A DNA stretch of 64,000 nt, from NCBI GenBank assembly GCA_051004015.1, contig JBPCKT010000048.1, forward strand, positions 62,001 through 126,000, written 5' to 3'. The position numbers and the translations under genes are program-made. This document shows, piece after piece, positions 52,827 through 62,031 of this stretch. Source of the DNA: SXOA01 sp051004015 (lineage in GTDB: Bacteria > Planctomycetota > Planctomycetia > Pirellulales > Pirellulaceae). How positions within the stretch are numbered: position 1 is the stretch's first letter; every line of letters starts with the position of its first letter. A model generated the notes under the pieces. The model was not told the origin of the DNA and did no database searches. It saw only the letters and a program-made list of their open reading frames with translations.

Positions 52827-53747
52827 TTACTTCCGCACAAACTTCTGCAGCCGCCGGCCGTTAACCTCGGCGACGTACAGATTGCCGGCGGAGTCGAAGG
52901 CCAGCAGGTGGGGCAGGTCGAATTGGCCCGCCTTGGAGCCTTTGCGGCCCCAGCTTTTCTTCACTTTGCCGGCGGAGTCGAGTAGATTCACTCTGTTGGC
53001 TCGGCCGTCCGCGACGAAGAGATTGCCGGACGGGTCGAATGCGAGGCCGTAAGGGGCATAGCCCCGCCAGATGGCGAGCGGCTTCCCTTCCAGGTCGAAG
53101 ACCTGGATTCGGTTGTTCTCCCGGTCGCCGACGAAGATCCGCTTCTTGGCGTCCACCACAATGCTGTGGGGCAGGTTGAACTCGCCGCCGCGCATGCCAG
53201 GCGTTCCCCAAGTCTTGATAAAGCCGCCGTTGGGCGAAAACTTCAGCACGCGGCTGTTGCCGTAGCCGTCGGAGACGAAGAACTCACCGTCGGGGCCGAA
53301 GGCGATATCCGTCGGCTTATCGAATTGATCCGTTTCGGTCCCCGGCTGGCCGGTACCCAGGGCCAGCAGTTCTTTTCCTTGCGGATCAAACTTGAAAACC
53401 CGGTGGTTGCCGATATCCGTAGCCCAAACATTGTCCTCCTTATCCACCCGCAGCCCGTGAGCCGTATGAATCTGGTCGTCACCCCAAGAGCGGAGAAACT
53501 TCCCGTCCTTGTCAAAACAGAGGATCGGATGCTTCCCCCGATGAAACAGATAAATCTCATCCTTGCTACTCACCGCCACCGCCGAGCAGGCTCCGAGCGC
53601 ATAGCCGTCGGGCATCTGCAAGAAGTCTAGCGGCGTCTGAAAATCGATGACCTCGGCGGCCGAAATCGGAGGCGTCGCCGCTAAAGTGCGGGCCAGCAGG
53701 GTGAAGCAAAGAAAAAGTCGCAGAGGTGAATAGAGACGATTGGTCAT
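52827..53747 (-). CDS. Secreted NHL-repeat beta-propeller protein
   Basis: The 306-residue exported protein has a signal peptide (NRLYSPLRLFLCFTLLARTLA) and about six NHL blades (KPTDIAFGPDGEFFVSDGYG, LPHSIVVDAKKRIFVGDREN, APYGLAFDPSGNLFVADGRA, LPHLLAFDSAGNLYVAEVNG). Probably a periplasmic ligand- or protein-binding propeller. The frame remains open upstream to 53876 and includes a second signal-like sequence (see next entry). ATG 53747 is preferred because a complete signal peptide starts there. Confidence 0.82.
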   Translation of the reverse strand: MTNRLYSPLRLFLCFTLLARTLAATPPISAAEVIDFQTPLDFLQMPDGYALGACSAVAVSSKDEIYLFHRGKHPILCFDKDGKFLRSWGDDQIHTAHGLRVDKEDNVWATDIGNHRVFKFDPQGKELLALGTGQPGTETDQFDKPTDIAFGPDGEFFVSDGYGNSRVLKFSPNGGFIKTWGTPGMRGGEFNLPHSIVVDAKKRIFVGDRENNRIQVFDLEGKPLAIWRGYAPYGLAFDPSGNLFVADGRANRVNLLDSAGKVKKSWGRKGSKAGQFDLPHLLAFDSAGNLYVAEVNGRRLQKFVRK

Positions 53748-53876
53748 GGAAAGACCAGTTCCGGCCGCAAGGCCGCGGAACTGCGGCCAGTTGAAATCCG
53801 CACCGCTGGAAACAGTGGAGGCGAGGTAAGAAATGAGAAGAGCAACGTAATAACGTGGCATGATGTCAATTCTCAT
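53748..53876 (-). pseudogene. Possible remnant of a PQQ-like propeller gene N-terminus
   Basis: In frame with the NHL gene, 43 codons read MRIDIMPRYYVALLISYLAS, then a cleavage-like site and ADFNWPQFRGLAAGTG. A signal peptide followed by WPQFRG is the usual start of planctomycete PQQ-binding-like beta-propellers. Nothing else of such a protein is left. The ATG at 53876 is 4 bp after the stop of the DUF3500 gene, so it may still be translated as an N-terminal extension. Confidence 0.4.
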
Positions 53877-53880
53877 AGAC

Positions 53881-54918
53881 TCAGACCCCGACCGAGTTTT
53901 GATACGAGTTCAGCTTGACGTCGGAGGAATCCGCGACATGGACCCAAACATGGACGTGCGGCGTGCCGCGGAAGTACCAGACGAACGACGGCCCTTCCAG
54001 CCGCCAGTTGTCCCAGACGCCGTCGCCCCCCAGGTCTCCTTCCTTGTAAAACGCCAAGTGGCAGGCATCGAGTCCCCCTTGCACCTTCAGGCAGCGGACG
54101 ACCTCGTCCTGATCCGACTGGCGGAACGGCTCGAGCAGCAGCTTGAGGACTTGCTGCAGATGCTCCTTTTGATCCGCCGCAAAGTCGGTGACCGCGATGC
54201 CGTCAAAGCGACCCTTCGCTCCGCGGAAACCGATCAGCTCCTCGCTGGGCATTTCCTTGATGACTAGCGATTTTTCCCGCTGCTTGCCGTCGAACATGTC
54301 GTATAGCTTGTTGGCCGCCTGCGCCTGGTGCCAGAACACATTTTTCGGATGTGCCGGCTCTTCATACGTGTTTTCACCCTCGTGGGCATAGAGAATCGGC
54401 CCGCCGAAGGCGACATGCTCCGCGCTATTGCCGTCGCAACGCAGCGTCATATGCCGGCTGGCGAGGACAAACTCGAACTTCTCGCTCCCCGGTTCGCCGA
54501 AGAGGGCCAGCGACTGGTTCTGGCCGAAGCCGCCGACGTCCCCGTTGAGTTGCAGGTCCCACCGCTCGTGCCAGTCGGGGTTGGTCATCCCTTCGAAAAT
54601 CTTGCGAATCAGGTGCTGCTGGTCGGCGGTGTAATAGGCGCTCTTGATGGAGGGCGAAGTGATTTTCCAGTTGTTTTCCAGCCGCGTCCTGAGCAGCCCG
54701 CGCTCCTTCTCGACATAGTCCCAGGCGAAGCAAACATCCTTCTTCTGCTTCGCGGTGAAGGTCTCGTACAACAACTTCACGAGGCTTTCCGGCGTGCTCT
54801 TGGGCTGGACGGGCTCAGCGGCCAGAATCGGCGCGCCGGCCGCGACGATGGCCAGTGCCCCCGCACTTTTCAGAAACTCGCGGCGGGAATCGAGGATTTT
54901 TGGAATGAGAGTGGGCAT
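53881..54918 (-). CDS. DUF3500-family exported protein
   Basis: The 345-residue protein has a twin-arginine-type signal (SRREFLKSAGALAIVAAGAP) and the C-terminal signature PSFVWYFRGTPHVHVWVHVA typical of DUF3500. Function is unknown. ATG 54918 puts the signal at the N-terminus; upstream codons lack signal character. The stop is 4 bp before the extended NHL frame, so these genes are probably cotranscribed. Confidence 0.82.
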   Translation of the reverse strand: MPTLIPKILDSRREFLKSAGALAIVAAGAPILAAEPVQPKSTPESLVKLLYETFTAKQKKDVCFAWDYVEKERGLLRTRLENNWKITSPSIKSAYYTADQQHLIRKIFEGMTNPDWHERWDLQLNGDVGGFGQNQSLALFGEPGSEKFEFVLASRHMTLRCDGNSAEHVAFGGPILYAHEGENTYEEPAHPKNVFWHQAQAANKLYDMFDGKQREKSLVIKEMPSEELIGFRGAKGRFDGIAVTDFAADQKEHLQQVLKLLLEPFRQSDQDEVVRCLKVQGGLDACHLAFYKEGDLGGDGVWDNWRLEGPSFVWYFRGTPHVHVWVHVADSSDVKLNSYQNSVGV

Positions 54919-54989
54919 CGTCGGGACTCCGGGAGAACAAGGACTCGAGCGCGACAAGCACGGGCATCGTTAGGGCATCTTATCACAGC

Positions 54990-56657
54990 TTAATGCTGCA
55001 AGCTGGACAGCTCACGAACCTGCTCCGGCGATAGCGCGCCGCGATACACCCGTACGTCCGCCAGGTCACCGCGGAAATAATCTTGAGCGCCCAGCCCGAT
55101 GTGCAGCGGCTGCCGGTTGGTAAGGTCGTACTTCTCGGCCGCGAACGCCGCGGACTCGCTGGCGAGCTTGCCATCGACATAGAGTTGCAGCCGGTCCTGT
55201 CCCCGGACGGCGGCCACGTGATGCCAACCCATGGAAAATTCCCGGTCCCAAGTAGCGTTCCGGCCGGCTTCGATGGAGAGCACGTGGCCGGACGGGAGCG
55301 TGCCGACAAACAGCCGTCCCTGGAAAACGGCCATCGACCAGGCGCGGCGGTACTTCACGTCCGGCGTGGGATCGACGCAGCCGATCTTCGTCCAGTTCAT
55401 GTCGCCGTCGTAGCGGTAAACGTCCGCCGACGGCAGCGTTCCGCCATACATTTTTCCGTTGTAAACCAAGAGCGGCATGGCTTCGAGCTCCTGGCCGAGC
55501 TTGCCGACATCGTCCCACTGAGTTCCACCGGCAAAGCGAAAGACGCGAGCCTTCGGCCATTCACTGACATACAAACTGCCGCGATGCACCGCGAAGCCGT
55601 AGGTCTGCGAGGCCTCGGGAATTCTCCCAGCGAGCTCCCACTTCTGGCCGTCGAATCGAAACACGGAGCCCTCGTCATAGCTTGTCGCGTAGAGAGCGCC
55701 GTTGAAGGGGGTGAGCGCCTCGACTCGTTTCCCATCTGGCGTGGCGCAGCTCGTCCACTTTTCACCCCCCTCGTAGCGGAAGAACCCGGCTGGGCGATAG
55801 AGCGACCCAGCGTAGAGCTTGCCGCGGAAGACTACGAGGCTGCCGATGCCTTCTGTTTCTGGAGAGAGCGTGCCACAAGGAATCCAGCGGTCATTGTCCC
55901 CGAGCCGAAACACTTTGCCGCCGAAGTGCGGATTCTGCGATTCGGCCAGTGCCGAACCACCCAGCCGATACTTGCTTGAGGCGACATGGAGCGCACCGTT
56001 GTAGACCGCCATGCCCGAGATTGCGTTGGCCTTGTCTGGGCTGCCCAAGTCGGTCCAGCCGCCTTTTCCCGCGTGACGAAAGACGTGCCCCGCTTCCTTC
56101 TCACCGGCGTGACACGTGGCCGCATACAACTGCCCATCGTGAACGCACAGCGACATCACATACATGGCGGTCCCCAACCGTCCATGGTCGGTGAACTGCT
56201 CTTCGAGCTGCCCCTGATCGATGCCGAAATGCAACTGACGGGAATTCGGCTGACCATTCGTTACGCCTCCGTGGTTGTAGAGTCCCAGGTGGAAGCCGGT
56301 GCGTGTCTTTGGATCGTACTGGCTGACCAGGTCTCCCAACACGTCATCCAGCTCGGCTTCCGTATTCACCCATAAAGAAATCGAAAACTCATTCGTCCCC
56401 AGCCGCAGCGACGGAGCATCAGCCGCCTCGATGACGGAATCTCGTCCGTTAAAGCGACCGGCTGTTCGCGCCGCTCCGCCGGGTCCAGCCGTCTCGAAAT
56501 CGACGCCGCGCGACGTTGTCGGCAGATTAGCTCCCGATTTCTCACGGGCGTTGCCACGCAGCGGCCAGTGTCCGATGAGCTTTGGTTCCGCCGATAAGGC
56601 AGTGGAAGCCAAGAACCAAAGGACGACAACCAAGGAAGATCCAATCGTCAGACGCAT
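54990..56657 (-). CDS. Secreted LamG-domain protein split by a beta-propeller
   Basis: The 555-residue exported protein has a signal peptide (SSLVVVLWFLASTALSA). The N-terminal part (about 30-165) matches the first strands of a LamG/concanavalin-like domain (FNGRDSVIEAADAPSLRLGT, FSISLWVNTEAELDD). The middle (about 175-465) is a kelch-like propeller (ISGMAVYNGALHVASSKY, IGSLVVFRGKLYAGSLYR). The last 90 residues complete the LamG fold (GWHHVAAVRGQDRLQLYVDG, FRGDLADVRVYRGALSPEQV). Carbohydrate or protein binding is likely. ATG 56657 has GAGGAG 6 nt upstream. Confidence 0.82.
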   Translation of the reverse strand: MRLTIGSSLVVVLWFLASTALSAEPKLIGHWPLRGNAREKSGANLPTTSRGVDFETAGPGGAARTAGRFNGRDSVIEAADAPSLRLGTNEFSISLWVNTEAELDDVLGDLVSQYDPKTRTGFHLGLYNHGGVTNGQPNSRQLHFGIDQGQLEEQFTDHGRLGTAMYVMSLCVHDGQLYAATCHAGEKEAGHVFRHAGKGGWTDLGSPDKANAISGMAVYNGALHVASSKYRLGGSALAESQNPHFGGKVFRLGDNDRWIPCGTLSPETEGIGSLVVFRGKLYAGSLYRPAGFFRYEGGEKWTSCATPDGKRVEALTPFNGALYATSYDEGSVFRFDGQKWELAGRIPEASQTYGFAVHRGSLYVSEWPKARVFRFAGGTQWDDVGKLGQELEAMPLLVYNGKMYGGTLPSADVYRYDGDMNWTKIGCVDPTPDVKYRRAWSMAVFQGRLFVGTLPSGHVLSIEAGRNATWDREFSMGWHHVAAVRGQDRLQLYVDGKLASESAAFAAEKYDLTNRQPLHIGLGAQDYFRGDLADVRVYRGALSPEQVRELSSLQH

Positions 56658-56795
56658 GTCCATCTCCTCGAACCAGGGAGTCTTGAAATCCCGATTGAAA
56701 AGCGCCCGCTCCAAGAATTTGTTGCAACGGGGCAACAATGCCTTTCTCAGCAACCAATGAACGTCGAGCCACCAGCGATCACGTTTTTCCCTCGC

Positions 56796-58208
56796 TCAAT
56801 CCTTCGGCGCCAGCTTTAGCAGCTCCGCGGGCCGGCAGACCTGTCCCCCGCGTATTACCAGTTCGATCCGCCGCGTGTTGCGGATGTCATCCAGGGGATT
56901 CGCGGTCAGTAGCACGATGTCAGCCAGCTTGCCCGGTGTGATCGATCCCAGCCGTTTTTCCTGCCGGAGCGCGGCTGCATTGTGCATGGTCGCAGCTCGC
57001 AGGGCGGCTGCGGGGGGGAGGCCCGATTCTACCAGCATCTCCAGTTCCTGATGCAGCGAAAAACCGGGGGGCACCTGCGGCTCCGGCGCATCGGTCCCGA
57101 CAAGCAACGGCACGCCGGCACGATACAACTTGCCGGTCAATTCCTGGAACTTGGCGAATTCTCGCCGGCGATCTTCCAGCGGGCCACCCTGCGGACAACC
57201 CGCCTGTTTCAAGTACACTGGCCAGAACTCCCGCAGTCGTCGCGGGGCCAGGGCATTGTCAGGGTGACCGCTCACCTCCGGCACGTCGGGGAGCAGGATC
57301 ATATTGCGGAAGACCGCCAGGGTTGGATCGACAAAGACTTTGCGGCGAGCCAATTCCGCCACCAGCTCCTGGCACAGCGGGTTGTCCAGATCGAGCCTTC
57401 CTCGGTGGCCGGGCTCCCCCGCGACTTCCGGCGGAATGACGTAATTGAACACCGACCAGATGTGCTCCAGGCCATCGATGCCGTCCGCCACCGCGTGCTG
57501 TGCGGAGTATCTGCCGAGGTGGGCCGTGACAAAAAGCTTGCGGCGATGACCCTCGTCGATAATCGACTTCCCTACCTCGCGGCCCGTGCCGGCATAGATC
57601 TTGACGGTGGTGACATTCCACCGCAGCATCTCGTCCAGCACGGCTGGAACCTTCGCCGGATCCGTCACGCCTCGGCCGACGTCCTTATGAATCGGCGGCT
57701 CGGCGTCGAGAAGTGGGCTGCACGTGAAGACGCGAGGGCTCGACCTGGGATGGGCCGCCGCAAAACGCGCCACCAGCGTCGCCGCCACGATCTCATCGCC
57801 GGTGCTGCGCACGGACGTCACCCCCGCAGCCAGGTATAGAGGCAGGATCTCATCTCCCGTGACGTGGGCGAAGTCGAGCACATGGACGAGGTGCACGTGA
57901 GCGTCGATCAACCCTGGCACGGCGAACTTGCCCCGGCCATCAATGCGCATCGCATCCGCGGGCACATCCGCGGCCTCATCAGGCCCCAGCACCGACGTGA
58001 TTTCCTCTCCGCGAATCACAATGGTCCGTTCCGGCAACATTTCGCCCCGCAGCGGATCAAACACGGCGCATCGCTCGATCACGACGGTTTGCTCTTCCGC
58101 GGCTCGCCCAGTCGCTGGGACCGCAAACACGCCGAAAACACTTGCGGCCAAGAGCGCCGCGCCCGCCGAAAAACTCCGAGGTGAATGGCTGGGAAAGTAC
58201 ACTTTCAC
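56796..58208 (-). CDS. Exported amidohydrolase
   Basis: The 470-residue member of the amidohydrolase superfamily (imidazolonepropionase-like group). Metal ligands: DAHVHL (HxH), Lys in TTVKIYAGTG, His in FVTAHLGRY, His in GLEHIWSV and Asp in LLVGTDAPEP. A signal peptide precedes the domain (SFSAGAALLAASVFGVFAVP), so it acts outside the cytoplasm. The substrate is unknown; related exported enzymes act on cyclic amides or dipeptides. The start is GTG, with AGAAGG upstream. Confidence 0.87.
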   Translation of the reverse strand: MKVYFPSHSPRSFSAGAALLAASVFGVFAVPATGRAAEEQTVVIERCAVFDPLRGEMLPERTIVIRGEEITSVLGPDEAADVPADAMRIDGRGKFAVPGLIDAHVHLVHVLDFAHVTGDEILPLYLAAGVTSVRSTGDEIVAATLVARFAAAHPRSSPRVFTCSPLLDAEPPIHKDVGRGVTDPAKVPAVLDEMLRWNVTTVKIYAGTGREVGKSIIDEGHRRKLFVTAHLGRYSAQHAVADGIDGLEHIWSVFNYVIPPEVAGEPGHRGRLDLDNPLCQELVAELARRKVFVDPTLAVFRNMILLPDVPEVSGHPDNALAPRRLREFWPVYLKQAGCPQGGPLEDRRREFAKFQELTGKLYRAGVPLLVGTDAPEPQVPPGFSLHQELEMLVESGLPPAAALRAATMHNAAALRQEKRLGSITPGKLADIVLLTANPLDDIRNTRRIELVIRGGQVCRPAELLKLAPKD

Positions 58209-58251
58209 GGAGTCCCTTCTTGCGCCCTGTTTGGCGAATCGTCATCCCCTC

Positions 58252-59664
58252 TTACCGAAAGAGCGGCTCCATCTTCTCGCTGCCGGTGATCGTGCGGGAA
58301 AGCTCGGTGGGGATCGCCGGATCGAGGCGCAGCTTGCCGACGTCGAACAGGGTGTGCATCACCGTGCCGAGCAAGTGCCGGGGATCGTAGGGCTCGGTGG
58401 CGGGTTGCGACGCGTTGCGATCCGACTGGCCGATCACTTGCCCCATTTTGAGCCCGCCCCCCGCCAGCAGCAGCGGCGTCAACTCGCCGTAGTGGTCGCG
58501 GCCACCGTTTCGGTTGATTCGCGGAGTGCGCCCCATTTCGCCGGTGACGATGAGCAGAATCTTGTCCGCGAGCCCGCGTTGGTGAACGTCGTCAATGAAC
58601 GCACTAACGGCGTGATCCACCTGGTTTCCCATCGGCCAGATGCCGGTCATTCCCTTGGGGCTGTTTTCGTTGGCGTGATAGTCCCAGCCGCAATCGGAGA
58701 CCGTGACAAATCCACAGCCCGCTTCGCACAGCCGCCGGGCCAGCAGCATCTGCCGTCCGAGTAGATTGGTCACGCGGCGCATGTCATAGAAGCGCTGGAG
58801 ATCGGGAGCGTGGAAGAGGCTGGAAGTGTCGTAGCGGGCAATCGTACGAGGATCTTCCTTCGAGAGATCGAACGCTTCGGAGATGCCGCGAGAAATCATA
58901 TCGAACGCCTGCTGCTGAAACTTTCCCACACGGTCAAGGACGCCGGACCGGTCCGCTTGCGAGCGGACCTGGTCGAGGCGCGCCAGCAGGCCGCGGCGGT
59001 CATCCAGGCGCTCCGCCGCGATGCTCATTTGCATGTCCTGCTTGAGCGAGCCGCCGCCGCTGGGATCGAAGGCGTCATAGGTCTTGCCAAGGCTGCCGGG
59101 GGTGGTCAATGTCGGCAGAGCGCCGGTTTCAAAGTTACCGTCCAGTTTCAGGTCGTCCTGGACCGCCTCGGGCTTCACCAGAATGTTATTGGGCATCCCG
59201 TTGCGGGCGTTGTTCGTGCCGGCGATCCGAGAGTAGATCGCGCACATCGCGGCCTTCGCCGAGTTTCCGCCGGTGGTGACACTATCGTACTCGTGGCCGC
59301 CGTTCTTCGATCCGTAGGAGCGGACAACAGCGAGTTTATCCGTCATCGCGGCGAGCTTGCCAAAAGTGCCGCCGAACGTGATGCCAGGTAATTTGGTCGG
59401 CACTTCGCCGGTGATGCTGCGAATCTCCGACGGCGCGGTGATCTTCGGATCGAAGAATTCGAGGTGCGGCGGACCGCCGCTAAGGAATAGCAGCACCACC
59501 GACTTGCCGCGCAGATAGCTCCCCGCCTGGGAACCCGCTGCGCTGAGTGCCAAGAGCTGCGGCAGTGCCAGCGAACCGGCCCCCAGGCTGCCAATCCTGA
59601 GGAACTCGCGGCGGCTGAGGCCCGCGCAGTTGCGGTCGTAACCGGTCCCCAAGATTCGGAACAT
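58252..59664 (-). CDS. DUF1501 Tat-exported protein
   Basis: The 470-residue sulfatase-like protein has a Tat signal (LSRREFLRIGSLGAGSLALP). The DUF1501 core shows SVVLLFLSGGPPHLEFFDPK, TVSDCGWDYHANENS and IVTGEMGRTPRINRNGGRDH, typical of planctomycete members. These genes usually sit beside DUF1549/DUF1553 cytochrome genes, which are absent here. It may belong to the exported-hydrolase group of neighbouring genes; the substrate is unknown. Confidence 0.9.
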   Translation of the reverse strand: MFRILGTGYDRNCAGLSRREFLRIGSLGAGSLALPQLLALSAAGSQAGSYLRGKSVVLLFLSGGPPHLEFFDPKITAPSEIRSITGEVPTKLPGITFGGTFGKLAAMTDKLAVVRSYGSKNGGHEYDSVTTGGNSAKAAMCAIYSRIAGTNNARNGMPNNILVKPEAVQDDLKLDGNFETGALPTLTTPGSLGKTYDAFDPSGGGSLKQDMQMSIAAERLDDRRGLLARLDQVRSQADRSGVLDRVGKFQQQAFDMISRGISEAFDLSKEDPRTIARYDTSSLFHAPDLQRFYDMRRVTNLLGRQMLLARRLCEAGCGFVTVSDCGWDYHANENSPKGMTGIWPMGNQVDHAVSAFIDDVHQRGLADKILLIVTGEMGRTPRINRNGGRDHYGELTPLLLAGGGLKMGQVIGQSDRNASQPATEPYDPRHLLGTVMHTLFDVGKLRLDPAIPTELSRTITGSEKMEPLFR

Positions 59665-59776
59665 GACGCTCTCCGTTGGCGGCCCATCCTTCAGCTAACC
59701 ATGTTGTACCAAACATCAGCCATCGCTGATATGTTTTTCGGCGACTTTGAGTGTTTTTCTTGGGGCTAAGCAGTCG

Positions 59777-60466
59777 CTATCCCGCCGGCGACACTGCCGG
59801 CAAACAGCGGAGGCTGGTGATTGCCGTGGCACATGAATCTGTCGCGCTGGTATCGCGCCGCAACCAGATCGCTTGCCAGCCGGCGGAAAGGGGACCGGCA
59901 ACATCCGCGGCATGGTCGTCGCCGATAAGCAGGATTTGCTCGGAGCGCAGGCCGAGTTGAACTTCCACTGCACGATAGAATCGCGGCTCCGGCTTGGGAA
60001 AGCCGACTTCTGAGGACACGAAGATGCGCCGACATTCAGTGAGCGGGGAAAGACCGCGGCAAATGGTCCGCAGGCGGCTGTCGAAGTTCGACGCGATGCC
60101 GAGCAGATAGCCGCGACGAGAAAGGTCTTGCCAGGTCGGGGCGACGTCTTCAAACAATCGCCAGCTCGATGCAGCACCAAAGTGTTTCCAGAGCGCGCTG
60201 AGGAATAGTTCCTGGGAATCTTCCACGTCGTCAATCACGTCGTGGACGATTCTTCTCCAGCGTTCGCGTTCCAGCGATTCGCTAGTCCGGCCCCCTTGAT
60301 GATGCCTCGCTATCACCGCGCGAAAACGGCCAGCGATTTCATTCACCGAATATTTGGAGCCGTGTTTCTGCGCCTCGCGGTGATAGACTTCCGCAACCGG
60401 TGGGTGGGGATAAATCAGTGTGCCGACGGCGTCGAAGAGAACAGCGCGAATGTTGCCCGCAATCAT
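59777..60466 (-). CDS. HAD-superfamily hydrolase
   Basis: The 229-residue phosphatase-like protein. HAD motifs: I AVLFDAVGTLIYPH (DxxGT, the second Asp replaced by Val as in some members), II IASNFDSRL, III SSEVGFPKPEPRFY (Lys), IV LLIGDDHAADVAGP. It resembles HDHD3-like or haloacid dehalogenase-type members. In most phosphatases motif I is DxD; here DAV lacks the acid/base Asp, so phosphatase activity is uncertain. ATG 60466 follows palindrome-free sequence. Confidence 0.85.
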   Translation of the reverse strand: MIAGNIRAVLFDAVGTLIYPHPPVAEVYHREAQKHGSKYSVNEIAGRFRAVIARHHQGGRTSESLERERWRRIVHDVIDDVEDSQELFLSALWKHFGAASSWRLFEDVAPTWQDLSRRGYLLGIASNFDSRLRTICRGLSPLTECRRIFVSSEVGFPKPEPRFYRAVEVQLGLRSEQILLIGDDHAADVAGPLSAGWQAIWLRRDTSATDSCATAITSLRCLPAVSPAG

Positions 60467-60506
60467 GATTGGCCTTTCAATGGTCCAGGCTAACCGCGGA
60501 CAAGAA

Positions 60507-60550
60507 ACAAACAAGCGTCCGCCGGGAAAGTTCCCTGGCGGACGCTTGCC
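60507..60550 (-). terminator. Rho-independent terminator of the PDZ gene
   Basis: CAAGCGTCCGCC (60512-60523) pairs with GGCGGACGCTTG (60537-60548). Read on the minus strand it is followed by TTTGTTTCTTG. It separates the PDZ-protein gene from the HAD gene. Confidence 0.75.
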
Positions 60551-60595
60551 TCGAATCAACTGCCGGAAACATGATTCCGACGCTGGGTCAACATG

Positions 60596-61783
60596 CTACC
60601 GGGGGCGGCGGGGCAGGACGCCGGGCCGCCGAGCCGGAACGGCGGGTGTGCCGGGTTCGGCACGGGGAGGCGTGGACTCTTCCACGCGATCTTCCTTGCG
60701 CTCCTCGCGGCGTTCTTCGATCCGGCCTTCGCGGCGCTCGTTGGGCCGTTCCACGTCCACATCGACGTTGGCGCCGGCGCGAGCGGCTACGCGGGGCAGC
60801 TCCACCTCGTACTGCCGCGTCTGCTTGTCACGCATGACTTCGACGGCGACATTGCCCGGCTCAACTTTTTGAACAAGCTGCACAAAGGCATCGGCGCTCG
60901 TGACACGCTGGCCGCGGAAGCTGACGAAGACATCGCCAGCACGAATGCCGGCGTAGTAGGCCGGGGAGCGGGGAACGACTCGCCATATGACGACTCGATC
61001 TGTATAGCGATCATCGAGAATGACCCCAAACTGCTCCAGCGGATCGACCTGGACCGCGTAATAGTCCTGGATCAGCACAGTCGGCTCGACATAAACGATC
61101 ACCTGCTTGCCGCCCCGGAAGACGATGACTTCCACGCGGTCATTGCGGACGTCATCGGCAAACAGGTACTGCACGAAGTCCGCGTCGCGAACGACCTTCT
61201 GCCCGTTCACCGAGATGATGCGGTCGCCTTCCCGGAAGCCGAGCTTGGCAATCGGGCCGCGGGTGGAAATGTCGTTAATCACCAAGCCGTTGGTCGTGGA
61301 GCGATTGAACCAAATGCCGAAGTCCGCGGCGCGAACGTCCTGGGCTCGGAAAGACTCAATCGACCTGCTGGTTTCGCGGGTGGTCTCGCGGACGGAATCG
61401 CGGGCTCCCTTGACTGTCTCACGCGTCGTTTCCCGAGCGCCCTTGACGGTGTCGCGGGTATCCTTGGCGGCACCCTTGGCCGTATCGCGCACGTCCTTGG
61501 TGGTATCCTTGGCCGCATCCTTTACGTCGCCGGCGGTGTCCTTCGCATCGTCTTTGACATCCTTGACGGTATCCTTCGCGTCTTCCTTGACATCCTTGGC
61601 GGTATCTTTTGCATCCTCCTTGACATCCTTGGCCGTCTCCTTGGCCTCCTTAAGGGCATCGTCAGCCGCCGGGGGTACTTTTTCCTGGCCGGTTAGGGGC
61701 GACGCAACGATGAGGGCTGCACCCACTCCCACGCCTGCCGCCACGCAGAGGCGGCGTAACAAGTTTTTCAGGGATTTCGACAT
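60596..61783 (-). CDS. Secreted protein with LEA-like 11-mer repeats and two PDZ domains
   Basis: The 395-residue exported protein has a signal-like hydrophobic segment (LCVAAGVGVGAALIVASPL), then about eight 11-residue repeats of the type AKDVKEDAKDT (residues about 44-141) drifting to RETTRETVKGA, and two PDZ domains (ADFGIWFNRSTTNGLVINDI ... GDRIISVNGQKV and FGVILDDRYTDRVVIWRV ... GDVFVSFRGQRV). It ends in an Arg/Glu/Pro-rich tail. No protease domain is present. AAGGAG lies 8 nt before the ATG at 61783. Likely a periplasmic scaffold; the repeats resemble LEA/apolipoprotein amphipathic helices. Confidence 0.82.
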   Translation of the reverse strand: MSKSLKNLLRRLCVAAGVGVGAALIVASPLTGQEKVPPAADDALKEAKETAKDVKEDAKDTAKDVKEDAKDTVKDVKDDAKDTAGDVKDAAKDTTKDVRDTAKGAAKDTRDTVKGARETTRETVKGARDSVRETTRETSRSIESFRAQDVRAADFGIWFNRSTTNGLVINDISTRGPIAKLGFREGDRIISVNGQKVVRDADFVQYLFADDVRNDRVEVIVFRGGKQVIVYVEPTVLIQDYYAVQVDPLEQFGVILDDRYTDRVVIWRVVPRSPAYYAGIRAGDVFVSFRGQRVTSADAFVQLVQKVEPGNVAVEVMRDKQTRQYEVELPRVAARAGANVDVDVERPNERREGRIEERREERKEDRVEESTPPRAEPGTPAVPARRPGVLPRRPR

Positions 61784-62031
61784 CGGGAACTCCTTGGATA
61801 CGGACACGAATCTTGGAATCGCCCGAAGTGGGCGGATGGACGCTCCAGTTCGCGTGAGCACATGCATTCAGCGTGCCAGTCTTCAGGCACGTCGCCGAGA
61901 GCCGGTGCGCCCGGCGGCGGGGCTCTTTCCAGGCCCTGAATTTGCCAGGAGTAGTTGGCTCAAGCGGTGAATGTGCAAGTACCAAGGGGGTCACGAGTCA
62001 ACCAGCCTTGACCGCCGAGCGAGCAATACGC

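Noticed and set aside
61363..61654. Regular 33-bp DNA repeats as a CRISPR-like array
   Set aside because: Repeats are contiguous, without spacers, and encode an 11-residue protein repeat in frame.
60593..61696. 367-residue plus-strand ORF opposite the PDZ gene
   Set aside because: Its repetitive GILxG pattern is the complement of the 11-mer repeats; no start signal or domain.
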